The notes under the pieces: generated by a model
The model's input: the letters and a program-made list of their open reading frames with translations, nothing else
The model's database searches: none
Told to the model about the DNA's origin: nothing
Source of the DNA: Vulcanimicrobiia bacterium
GTDB taxonomy: Bacteria > Eremiobacterota > Eremiobacteria > Baltobacterales > Baltobacteraceae
Assembly: GCA_024281135.1 (NCBI GenBank)
Contig: JAMXLG010000155.1
Location: 1-9,237, forward strand
Length of the DNA: 9,237 bases
Reading direction: 5' to 3'
Translations under genes and position numbers: made by a program
Shown: in pieces, positions 1-5,925 of the stretch
How positions within the stretch are numbered: position 1 is the first letter of the stretch
How the letters are laid out: every line of letters begins with the position of its first letter

Positions 1-194
1 TTGCGGTTGACGTGAACGCGGCCGCCCGCGAGCCGCACGAGGAGAAACGCGAGCGGCGTCATCGCGATGAAGCGCAGGAATGTAAAGGCGAGCGGATTTA
101 TCTGCGCCACCGCTTGTTTCGCAAGGATCGTATTCAACGCCCATGCGAGGACGACGTAGAAAAGGCTCAGGTAGAGAAGAAGGCGGCGCGGCAC
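1..194 (-). CDS. EamA/DMT-superfamily permease, N-terminal part, cut by the window edge
   Basis: Read on the minus strand, the first ~230 bases hold an uninterrupted frame that runs off the left edge. Its product contains LSLFYVVLAWALNTILAKQ followed by NPLAFTFLRFIAMTPLAFLL. This is the typical first two membrane helices of an EamA-domain permease: a W-x-x-N/K motif in helix 1, then a short loop with P, then FxRF at the start of helix 2. Members of the family export metabolites or amino acids across the inner membrane and usually have ten helices; only about two are visible here. The start is uncertain: GTG at 194 gives a compact PRRLLLYL N-terminus, while in-frame GTG at 227 or ATG at 236 would add a basic extension. 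None has a convincing Shine-Dalgarno sequence. I chose 194 because it avoids overlapping the divergent hydrolase start at 219. The family call is firm; the substrate is unknown. Confidence 0.8.
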   Translation of the reverse strand, partial: MPRRLLLYLSLFYVVLAWALNTILAKQAVAQINPLAFTFLRFIAMTPLAFLLVRLAGGRVHVNR

Positions 195-218
195 GATTCG
201 CCGCAGTTTCGAGCGTCG

Positions 219-1001
219 ATGGAACACTCCATGCATGCGTTCGTTCGCAACGGCGACATTTCACTGTGCCTCGAACGTCGCGGCGACGGGTCGCGCGCGA
301 TTCTCTTTGCGCATGGATGGATCTCGTCGCGGCGCATGTGGTATGACGTCGTCGAGCGCCTCGACATGCGCGAGTGTTCGGTTCGGCTGCTTGATTTTCG
401 CGGTTGCGGATTGTCGGATCGCCCGGCAGAGGGCCATGATCTCGAGGGATACGCGGGTGATTTACGCGTTGCGCTCGCGTCCATCGACGAGCCGGTGACG
501 CTCGTTGCGCATTCGATGGGTGGGAAGCTCGCGCAATACATTGCGGCGGAACGCCCCGCGAATCTAGAGCGTCTCATTCTCGTCGCACCGGGCACGGCGA
601 AGGCCGTGCGGTTTCCGGAGAAACATCGTGCGATGACGCTTGCTGCGTACGGATCGCGTGAACGCATAGAGCTATTCCAGCGCGCGGCAATGGCGCGCGA
701 GCCGGCACCGGAGAGCATGATGCGCATTGTCGATGATGCGCTCATTGCGCAACACGAACATTGGATCGGCTGGTACGATCGTGGCCGCGGGATCGATTTT
801 GCGGAACGGCTCGCTGAAATCGACGTGCCGACGCTCGTTATCGCAGGCGCCAAGGACCCGCTTGCTTTGCCCCAACGCATACGTCGGGACTGCGCAGCCG
901 CGATCGGCGGAGCGCTCTTCGTCCAGCTGCGTGATGCCGGTCATAATCTTCCGGTTGAGACGCCGGAAGAGATCGCAAGTGCAATCCGCCGGTTCTCCTA
1001 G
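219..1001 (+). CDS. alpha/beta-fold hydrolase
   Basis: A 260-residue single-domain alpha/beta hydrolase, a typical length for the family. The HG oxyanion-hole motif is at residues 32-33 (LFAHGW). The nucleophile elbow is AHSMGG with Ser99, the acid is Asp213 in AGAKDPLALP, and the catalytic His242 is in DAGHNLPVETPEE; the triad is complete. There is no signal peptide, so it should be cytoplasmic. Such enzymes cleave esters, lactones or C-C bonds; the sequence does not reveal the substrate, and the cap region (about 125-195) has no signature I recognise. The frame stays open upstream to position 12, but that stretch is highly charged and is antisense to the EamA permease gene, so I reject it as coding. 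ATG 219 and ATG 231 are both possible starts, neither with a strong ribosome binding site. It is head-to-head with the permease; whether their roles are linked is unknown. Confidence 0.85.
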   Translation: MEHSMHAFVRNGDISLCLERRGDGSRAILFAHGWISSRRMWYDVVERLDMRECSVRLLDFRGCGLSDRPAEGHDLEGYAGDLRVALASIDEPVTLVAHSMGGKLAQYIAAERPANLERLILVAPGTAKAVRFPEKHRAMTLAAYGSRERIELFQRAAMAREPAPESMMRIVDDALIAQHEHWIGWYDRGRGIDFAERLAEIDVPTLVIAGAKDPLALPQRIRRDCAAAIGGALFVQLRDAGHNLPVETPEEIASAIRRFS

Positions 1002-1097
1002 TTCATAGCGACCAAAGTAGCAGGAATCAACGTCGTCGACGCGAGACAAGCGACCCATCTTCCCCATTTTGCTACGCAGGTTAACGAAAGGGGCACC

Positions 1098-1496
1098 ATG
1101 GTCAGCCAATCGCCCAAGGACACGCCGTACGGATTGGAACCGAATGTAGCGGCGGGTCTAGCCTATCTTCTCAGCGTTATCGGTGGCATCATCATGCTGG
1201 TCGGCGGCGGCACCAACAAATTCGTGAAATGGGCCGCATGCCAGTCGATCACGCTCTTCGCAGTGTGCGTCGGATGGAACATCGTTGTTGGTGTCGTTGA
1301 TACGATTCTTTCAATGGCGCATCTCTGGCCGCTCATTGGAATCATCGCGCTCATCTCGATGATCGTCGGAATACTCTTCCTTGTTGCATGGCTCTATACG
1401 TGGATCACCGCGTTCCAAGGCAAGGAAGTGCGCTTGCCGTTCGTTGCTGATTTGACGGAGCGCTTCTTCGGCTCGCAACTCGCAAGCACACCCTAA
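1098..1496 (+). CDS. DUF4870-like small membrane protein
   Basis: A 132-residue protein with three predicted membrane helices at about 17-36, 47-71 and 78-106. The opening (TPYGLEPNVAAGLAYLL, then a hydrophobic IGGIIMLV run and KFVKWAACQS) and the closing WLYTWITAFQGKEVRLPF match what I know of DUF4870/Tic20-like small membrane proteins: a start on 'xNxAaaLaYll', an F-h-x-(W/H)x-AxQS motif after helix 1, and a short tail after helix 3. The family has no established biochemical role. The ATG has a good ribosome binding site, AAAGGGG, ending about 6 bases before it. It lies 96 bp after the hydrolase on the same strand; the gap holds no terminator or promoter that I can see. Its TAA stop overlaps by 3 bases the TAG stop of the convergent gene on the other strand. 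Confidence 0.78.
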   Translation: MVSQSPKDTPYGLEPNVAAGLAYLLSVIGGIIMLVGGGTNKFVKWAACQSITLFAVCVGWNIVVGVVDTILSMAHLWPLIGIIALISMIVGILFLVAWLYTWITAFQGKEVRLPFVADLTERFFGSQLASTP

Positions 1497-2149
1497 GTAT
1501 CCCATGACGGTGCGGCGGTGGCGGGGTGCTCTTCGAGCGCCCGCCATACGTCCGCGGGAACAGGCGTCGCTGGTGCGCCGCTCTGTTGGTACTCGACATG
1601 AATCAAGGTTGAGTTAGCAGTTGATGCGCTTCCCGCATCATCGCTAACGCCGCCGTTTGTAATTGCGTCGAGCGTAGCGTCAAGCGATCCGATGAGCGCC
1701 GCGTATGGCGGAGTTGCAAACGTCCGGAATGCCACGATTCCACCGCGTGTCATCATCACGTCTCCGTTGCTCGCAAGCACTTGCGCGGTGACCGCGTAGC
1801 TTGCTCGCGATTCGGCAACGTGGGAGTTATTTTGCGTGTAAACCGTGCACTCGCCGTTCGGACAACTTGACGGGGTGCTTCCAGGTACCGGTGTCGGAAC
1901 CGAGATCGTTGTGCGCACCGTGATCGCGCAGCCCGCGCTCGTCGCATACGCGCAGGTTGCCGACGGCTGTGGGATCGGGCCGCCTGCGGCTGCGCTTTGG
2001 GCGGATCGAACGGCGTCTGAGAACGCGGCGCGTACGGCAGCGTGTTCGCGCGCATGGAACGTCATCCGTGCGAGGGCCGCTGCACCATAGACGATTGTTT
2101 CACTGAGAACCGCAACGAACACGATAAGCACCATTGCGCGAATCAGCAT
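1493..2149 (-). CDS. pilin-like exported protein of unknown function, downstream of a prepilin
   Basis: A 218-residue protein with one N-terminal hydrophobic helix (residues 4-27, IRAMVLIVFVAVLSETIVYG) followed by an amphipathic basic stretch (RMTFHAREHAAVRAAFSDAV). The rest is a Ser/Thr/Pro/Ala-rich extracytoplasmic part with four cysteines (66, 74, 96, 101) that could form two disulfides. This layout resembles PilX-like or other minor pilin and pseudopilin subunits. However, no clean prepilin peptidase site (G before a hydrophobic stretch with Glu at +5) is visible, so the pilin call is inferred mainly from the neighbour. The start ATG shares a base with the TGA stop of the preceding prepilin gene (TGATG), which predicts translational coupling. 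It is the last gene of a minus-strand unit headed by an acyltransferase. I recognise no specific family. Confidence 0.6.
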   Translation of the reverse strand: MLIRAMVLIVFVAVLSETIVYGAAALARMTFHAREHAAVRAAFSDAVRSAQSAAAGGPIPQPSATCAYATSAGCAITVRTTISVPTPVPGSTPSSCPNGECTVYTQNNSHVAESRASYAVTAQVLASNGDVMMTRGGIVAFRTFATPPYAALIGSLDATLDAITNGGVSDDAGSASTANSTLIHVEYQQSGAPATPVPADVWRALEEHPATAAPSWDT

Positions 2150-2583
2150 CAGATCGGCGCGGCTCCGTTCGAAGGTGAGACAATGCGTGCCGAAGGCAGC
2201 GGAATGGGTTGAGGCACGCCGGTCGTCATCGTGGCGCTCTCATTCGTTCCGTCCGCGCTCGCCGTAACGGTCACGGTATATCCGCCTGCGGCGACAGCGC
2301 TCGTCGAAATCGAGAGATGAATCGGCAGCGGCGAACCACCGGGAAGCGGGGCCGACGTCGCAACGGTCGCCGGCGCGATCGCACCGCCTTCATACTTCAG
2401 CACGTCGACCGCGACGCGAAGCTCGCGTTGCACGCATGCGCGAAGCGCTTCGTCGATAGGCTTCGCGCCGAAGCGATGCGTTGCGGTCACGAGCGCGGAA
2501 AGAATCGCGGCGATTGCAATGCTCGCAACAGCTGCCGCGACAACGGCTTCGACTAGGCCTGCTCCGCGTTCATTCCGGCGCAC
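2149..2583 (-). CDS. type IV prepilin-like protein (minor pilin or pseudopilin)
   Basis: A 144-residue protein with a class III signal: short basic leader MRRNERG, predicted prepilin peptidase cleavage after Gly7, then AGLVEAVVAAAVASIAIAAIL with Glu12 at mature position +5. This matches the G-(F/A)-x-x-x-E pattern recognised by PilD-type peptidases, and the hydrophobic helix (about 8-33) would pack into a pilus or pseudopilus core. The remainder is small, Ala/Ser/Thr/Pro-rich, probably beta-structured, with one Cys (50). It is short for a major pilin, so a minor pilin or a general-secretion pseudopilin is more likely. It begins at GTG, one base after the acyltransferase TGA (TGA-C-GTG), with no good Shine-Dalgarno, so it may depend on translation of the gene before it. 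No assembly ATPase, PilD or secretin gene is in this window; they would have to be elsewhere. Confidence 0.75.
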   Translation of the reverse strand: MRRNERGAGLVEAVVAAAVASIAIAAILSALVTATHRFGAKPIDEALRACVQRELRVAVDVLKYEGGAIAPATVATSAPLPGGSPLPIHLSISTSAVAAGGYTVTVTASADGTNESATMTTGVPQPIPLPSARIVSPSNGAAPI

Positions 2584-2584
2584 G

Positions 2585-3727
2585 TCATACCGAGTGCCCC
2601 GCAGCGTGACGAATGAGACGGGGCTCGGGCATGCGCAATAGCGGGCGCTCGAAGAAGTAGGTTACGATCGTCGCTTGCACGATGGTCACGACGAAGGCAA
2701 GGATGGTGTAATTCACTTGCCACGTTGGATCGAAGTGCGGATCGCCGTGATAGGGCGGAATGTGTAAGGCCACCATCTCCCGCGCGACCAGTTGATGGTA
2801 CAGATACAGATTGTATGAAATCGCAGCGAGAAAACGTAGAGGGGGATTTGCAAGGAGCAACTGCCACCAGCGCGGCGCGCAGAGTGAACCGAATGCGATC
2901 GTTCCGAATGCAACGCCGTAGAGCACGCGCGTATAGAGCTGCCCTGCAACTTCCCACTGTGGTTCCATCCGGTAGTTGAAGATTCCGATCAACAACCAAG
3001 CAAGTCCGGCCCATCCGGCGAGCGCAACGAGCGTCATCGCTGGAGCTCCACGCCACTGGCGCACGCGATGCCCGTAGCGCACAAAGAGCAGCGCGCACAC
3101 TATTCCGGTTGCGAAAATATCGAGATATCCCGGTACGTTCTCCGCCAGCTGCGGAAACGTCGTCGCAAAGCAGCAGTGGGCTGCCCACGAGCGCCACAGG
3201 ACGGCGATCGTTGCCATTGCGATGGCGGTAATCCAAGGAACGCGCCTAAAGCAAAACCATATCAACGGAAAGAGGAGATAGAACTCAACCTCGACTGCGA
3301 GCGTCCACAGCACGCCGTTGATCGATCCGTACGTTTCTTGCCACCACGTGTGAATGAACAACAGGTGCGTAACGATCTCTCGCACTGGCGGCGTATTGCC
3401 CCATCGCACCGTTGCAGCATATCCGATCGCGTACGCAATAACGATCGAGAGCACGTACGACGGTACGATTTTGATGAAACGCCGGTAGGCGAAGTGCGGC
3501 CACGTCGGCATTGGCTGATGCGCAGCTTGCGCGCGTATGAACGGGTACGAAATGACGAACCCGCTCAAAAAGAAGAAGAGAGGAACGCCGATGAAGCCCG
3601 TTTCAGGAATGAACTGCATCCATGGAAACGGTGCGGACAACCACGAGATTTCCCACACGTGGTACCAGACGACGAGCAAAACAGCGACGCCGCGCAACCC
3701 GTCCAAGACATCGAGACGATCCTTCAT
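2585..3727 (-). CDS. acyltransferase family 3 (OafA-like) integral membrane protein
   Basis: A 380-residue multi-pass protein of the acyltransferase-3 family, which O-acylates cell-surface sugars, lipids or peptidoglycan from the inner membrane. Seen directly: the N-terminal LDGLRGVAVLLVVWYHVWE motif with Arg12 and His23, which carries the residues considered catalytic in the family; FFFLSGFVISYPFIR at 51-65; the YRRFIKIVPSYVLSI re-entry at 81-95; GVLWTLAVEVEFYLLFPL at 138-155; and ISYNLYLYHQLV at 303-314. Length and about ten hydrophobic segments agree with a stand-alone catalytic domain lacking an SGNH partner. The substrate cannot be read from sequence. It heads a minus-strand unit with a prepilin-like and a pilin-like gene directly behind it. 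The ATG lacks a clear ribosome binding site. The shared upstream region carries the inverted repeat described separately, so the YtrA-type repressor might also affect this gene. Confidence 0.92.
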   Translation of the reverse strand: MKDRLDVLDGLRGVAVLLVVWYHVWEISWLSAPFPWMQFIPETGFIGVPLFFFLSGFVISYPFIRAQAAHQPMPTWPHFAYRRFIKIVPSYVLSIVIAYAIGYAATVRWGNTPPVREIVTHLLFIHTWWQETYGSINGVLWTLAVEVEFYLLFPLIWFCFRRVPWITAIAMATIAVLWRSWAAHCCFATTFPQLAENVPGYLDIFATGIVCALLFVRYGHRVRQWRGAPAMTLVALAGWAGLAWLLIGIFNYRMEPQWEVAGQLYTRVLYGVAFGTIAFGSLCAPRWWQLLLANPPLRFLAAISYNLYLYHQLVAREMVALHIPPYHGDPHFDPTWQVNYTILAFVVTIVQATIVTYFFERPLLRMPEPRLIRHAAGHSV

Positions 3728-3752
3728 CGTTGGGCCGTTTTGTTCTAACTGC

Positions 3753-3779
3753 TTGACACAAAACCTGTCTTTGTATTAG
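3753..3779 (+). promoter_or_regulatory. possible promoter of the membrane protein/GntR operon
   Basis: A perfect TTGACA -35 box sits at 3753-3758. A TATTAG at 3774-3779 could serve as -10, but the spacing is only 15 bp, shorter than ideal. This -10 lies inside the left arm of the inverted repeat at 3770-3793, so a repressor bound there would block polymerase. The assignment is tentative because of the spacing. Confidence 0.4.
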
Positions 3780-3793
3780 TCTTGTAATACAAA
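3770..3793. promoter_or_regulatory. inverted-repeat operator candidate for the YtrA-type GntR regulator
   Basis: A perfect palindrome: left arm TTTGTATTA (3770-3778), right arm TAATACAAA (3785-3793), spacer GTCTTG. AT-rich arms with TGTA...TACA symmetry in an otherwise GC-rich region are the kind of site bound by dimeric GntR proteins. It sits between a TTGACA box and the ribosome binding site of the operon that encodes a GntR regulator, which fits autorepression. It also lies about 43 bp upstream of the divergent acyltransferase start. That this GntR binds it is inference. Confidence 0.65.
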
Positions 3794-3809
3794 CGGGAGG
3801 CAGCAGGTC

Positions 3810-4610
3810 GTGCATTGGTACGTTGAATTCGAGCGTTGGTATGTCGGCAGTTTTCTCACGCTCTTCGGCTTGTTTATCCTCTGGAGGGGTGAGGCGTTTA
3901 GTTCATGTTCGCGTTTCTTTTACTTGGAGATGCACGATGCGCTTCTAAAAGATCGCTTCGCCCCCGTCGTCGCTCGGAGGAAAGAACTCGAAAGCGGTAA
4001 CGATTGGGCGTGGCGCGTCGCCGGCTTGTCGGCGATCCTCTTCGGGATACTCGTTATCGTTCGCGCGCTCAGTCCGGTGATCGGATACGCCCTGCTCTGC
4101 GCCGACCTTGCGATCGTCATGTCCCAAATTTATTTGAGCATGCGCAATCGCAGCGAGCGGCGGGCCGCGTCGTTGCAACCGCGCTCGGCAACGTCGTCGG
4201 TTCCCGTGCTCTGGTACGTGGGCGCGCTGCTCATCTCACTACTTGCACTCACGCTGACCGGGTACCCGAACCTACGCGTGCCGGCGATAATCGTTGCGGC
4301 GGCGTGCATAACGATCGTCGTGGTTGCAGCGCGTACGTCGCAGATGGCAGCATTGCTTGCCGGCGACGACCCCGACATCGAACTCTACGTCGACACCCGC
4401 TTGCGATGGAGCCGCGTGAGCGGATTGCTCGCGCTCGCATACGCGTCCGGCTACGTGTTTATTGCGATGAGCAAGCCGGAACTGCGGGGCGGTCCGCCAT
4501 GGGTAAGCGGCGTTGAAACCGCATCGTGGATCTTGTTCTTTGGATTCGGAATCTGGGCGATCGCCAGGTACTTCGTCGAACGAATGCGTGTCAAGGCGAC
4601 GACGGTGTAA
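3810..4610 (+). CDS. multi-pass membrane protein of unknown function, first gene of the GntR operon
   Basis: A 266-residue integral membrane protein that I do not recognise as a named family. Hydrophobic segments lie at about 13-25, 66-86, 88-109, 132-150, 157-174, 201-220 and 236-255, suggesting six or seven helices. Hydrophilic loops fall at 30-65 (CSRFFYLEMHDALLKDRF, rich in charges), 111-130 and 178-200. The start is GTG at 3810, supported by a GGGAGG ribosome binding site at 3795-3800 with 9 bases of spacing. The stop TAA is followed at once by the ATG of the GntR gene, so the two are surely co-transcribed. YtrA-type regulators commonly sit with membrane transport or cell-envelope stress genes, usually an ABC transporter; here this protein takes that place and no ATPase is present. 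A role in envelope stress or export is only inference from that pairing. Confidence 0.75.
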   Translation: MHWYVEFERWYVGSFLTLFGLFILWRGEAFSSCSRFFYLEMHDALLKDRFAPVVARRKELESGNDWAWRVAGLSAILFGILVIVRALSPVIGYALLCADLAIVMSQIYLSMRNRSERRAASLQPRSATSSVPVLWYVGALLISLLALTLTGYPNLRVPAIIVAAACITIVVVAARTSQMAALLAGDDPDIELYVDTRLRWSRVSGLLALAYASGYVFIAMSKPELRGGPPWVSGVETASWILFFGFGIWAIARYFVERMRVKATTV

Positions 4611-4997
4611 ATGACGTCCGACGCGCTCATCGCCGTCGATCCCAATCTGGAGGCGGCCCCATACCAACAGATTTTTGAACAAATTCGTGCGGCGATCGAA
4701 CGGGGCGAACTTCCGCCGGATGCAATTCTTCCGACGGTGCGTCAACTTGCCGGCGACCTCGGTGTCGCGCCGAACACCGTCGCGCGCGCGTACGCAGATT
4801 TGCAGCAGGCCGGTTGGCTCGTGAGCGAAGGCAGGCGCGGCACGCGCGTCGCGGCGAAGACGCCGGCCGCCGATCGACGCGCGCGTTTGAGCGCGCTAAG
4901 TGACGCGGTCTCGCATTTCATCGAAACGTTGCGTCACCGCGGCTATACGAAAGAAGAGATCGAAAAAGGGCTTAGGTTTCGTCCTCCATCATGGTGA
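4611..4997 (+). CDS. GntR-family transcriptional regulator, YtrA-like
   Basis: A 128-residue protein. Residues 16-80 form a GntR winged helix-turn-helix: APYQQIFEQIRAAIERGELPP, then LPTVRQLAGDLGVAPNTVARAYADLQ (recognition helix around 53-63) and the wing AGWLVSEGRRGTRVA. The C-terminal part is only about 45 residues, two helices ending in HRGYTKEEIEKGL. That short tail, with no large ligand-binding domain, is the mark of the YtrA subfamily, in which it serves for dimerisation. The gene starts directly after the TAA of the membrane protein gene, so both are controlled together, probably by autorepression through the inverted repeat upstream of the operon. The effector is unknown. The 3' end overlaps by 26 bp the convergent DUF1059 gene. 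Confidence 0.9.
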   Translation: MTSDALIAVDPNLEAAPYQQIFEQIRAAIERGELPPDAILPTVRQLAGDLGVAPNTVARAYADLQQAGWLVSEGRRGTRVAAKTPAADRRARLSALSDAVSHFIETLRHRGYTKEEIEKGLRFRPPSW

Positions 4998-5166
4998 CGA
5001 GCTGTTCACGCAGTTCCGGAGTATCCTGATGCCCGTGCGTCGATACCGCGTGTTCTACTGCGGCTCTTAGGACCTCGTCCGGTTTTCCCGAGATGTATAG
5101 GGTACAATCGATCTCGCTCGGGAATTTGCTGCAGTCCACATACTTTCGGGTAACGGTCGTGTCCAC
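4972..5166 (-). CDS. DUF1059 family small protein
   Basis: A 64-residue protein on the minus strand, KYVDCSKFPSEIDCTLYISG followed by DEVLRAAVEHAVSTHGHQDTPELREQL. This matches DUF1059 as I know it: an N-terminal Cys motif (here Cys12 and Cys21 around 'SEIDC'), then a helix of the type 'EEVLxxaxeHaxxxHG', then 'tPEl'. The function of this family is unknown; the two Cys and the His residues (39, 44, 46) could bind a metal or act in redox, but that is speculation. The frame is open further upstream to an ATG at 5385, but that part is antisense to a membrane protein gene. GTG 5166 has a perfect GAGGAG (5174-5179) at 7 bases spacing, which decides the start. Tail-to-tail overlap of 26 bp with the GntR gene; divergent from the six-helix membrane protein. 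Confidence 0.85.
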   Translation of the reverse strand: MDTTVTRKYVDCSKFPSEIDCTLYISGKPDEVLRAAVEHAVSTHGHQDTPELREQLVTMMEDET

Positions 5167-5173
5167 GGCAGTG

Positions 5174-5179
5174 CTCCTC
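5174..5179 (-). promoter_or_regulatory. ribosome binding site that fixes the DUF1059 start
   Basis: GAGGAG on the minus strand, 7 bases before GTG 5166. It supports the short 64-residue form over the longer frame from 5385, whose extra part lies antisense to the neighbouring gene. Confidence 0.75.
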
Positions 5180-5224
5180 GTGGGGTTTGAGAGAATTGTA
5201 GTGTAGCGCAGAAAACGGAGACCT

Positions 5225-5230
5225 AGGAGG
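5225..5230 (+). promoter_or_regulatory. strong ribosome binding site of the six-helix membrane protein
   Basis: AGGAGG, a full anti-SD complement, 8 bases before ATG 5239. The upstream in-frame GTG at 5230 overlaps this site and is therefore not the start. Confidence 0.8.
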
Positions 5231-5238
5231 TGCCGAGC

Positions 5239-5925
5239 ATGTACAACGTCGCTGTGGAACGCTCTGCCGGATGGTCGGGAATAGCGTTCATTATCATCGT
5301 CATCGTCGCCGCATTTCTTCCCGGAACGCCGCCGCCGCCCGATAGCCCTGCAGCCACGGTCGGCGCGTTCATCGACGCGCATCATTCCATGTGGATGCTA
5401 GCGGCGTGGCTGACATTTCCATCCGTCGCATTTTTTCTGTGGTGGCTCATTCAATTGCGCGCGTATTTGCGTCTCGTGCCGCAATTGGACGACGGTTTGC
5501 CGACCTACATGCTCGCCGGTGGCGTCGTTGCCGCAGCGATCGTCATTATTATAGCGACTACGCAAGTCGTGCTCGGCATGCGTCCGTCAACCGATCGTAG
5601 CCCGCAAGTTATCGCAATGCTCTACGACACGTTCAATGCCTTCGGCGCGATGATCTTTATTCCGAGCGCCGTCGTGCTGTTTGCCGCTTCGCACAGCGGA
5701 CGCCGACATAAAAGTCTTCCGGCGGCGCTTACGTACCTGGGGTATTTAGCGACTCTTGGTAGCGCAATATCAACGCTTTCGATCTTTTCGACGAGCGGCT
5801 TCATGGCGGTCGGCGGAATAGGCACGCTCGTTCTCGGCCTGCTTCCATTCGCCATTTGGGTGATCTGGGCGAGTACCGTCTTGATTCGGGTTCCGCGAAG
5901 TGGCGGTAGCGCCGCTACGTCTTAA
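5239..5925 (+). CDS. six-helix membrane protein of unknown function (DUF4386-like appearance)
   Basis: A 228-residue inner-membrane protein. Hydrophobic segments are at about 11-28, 52-72, 90-112, 133-150, 162-182 and 188-215. A Pro-rich loop GTPPPPDSP and the phrase TVGAFIDAHHSMWMLAAWL follow helix 1. This pattern (first helix, P-rich loop, 'yyxxHxxxlxxaaxl', then alternating hydrophobic blocks) reminds me of DUF4386-type and related uncharacterised six-helix proteins, but I would not assign a family firmly. No catalytic motif is visible. The start ATG 5239 follows a strong AGGAGG. It is transcribed away from the DUF1059 gene across a 72-bp divergent gap in which I see no convincing promoter boxes. 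The last 11 bases overlap the 3' end of the convergent glycoside hydrolase gene. Confidence 0.8.
   Translation: MYNVAVERSAGWSGIAFIIIVIVAAFLPGTPPPPDSPAATVGAFIDAHHSMWMLAAWLTFPSVAFFLWWLIQLRAYLRLVPQLDDGLPTYMLAGGVVAAAIVIIIATTQVVLGMRPSTDRSPQVIAMLYDTFNAFGAMIFIPSAVVLFAASHSGRRHKSLPAALTYLGYLATLGSAISTLSIFSTSGFMAVGGIGTLVLGLLPFAIWVIWASTVLIRVPRSGGSAATS

Noticed and set aside
12..218. Upstream extension of the hydrolase frame
   Set aside because: It is extremely charged, unlike the family N-terminus, and antisense to the EamA permease coding sequence, which explains why it is open.
167..880. A 237-codon minus-strand open frame opposite the hydrolase
   Set aside because: Ser/Arg-rich antisense translation of a gene with an intact catalytic triad; no family features.
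1002..1097. Promoter or terminator between the hydrolase and the DUF4870-like gene
   Set aside because: I looked for -35/-10 pairs and stem-loops with T-runs and saw only a short GTCGAC palindrome, which is too small to mean anything.
3068..3748. A plus-strand open frame of 226 codons opposite the acyltransferase
   Set aside because: Highly charged, no domain, and exactly antisense to a clear membrane enzyme gene.
5167..5385. Upstream extension of the DUF1059 frame to ATG 5385
   Set aside because: Asp-run and Arg-rich sequence antisense to a membrane protein gene; the GAGGAG before GTG 5166 supports the short form.
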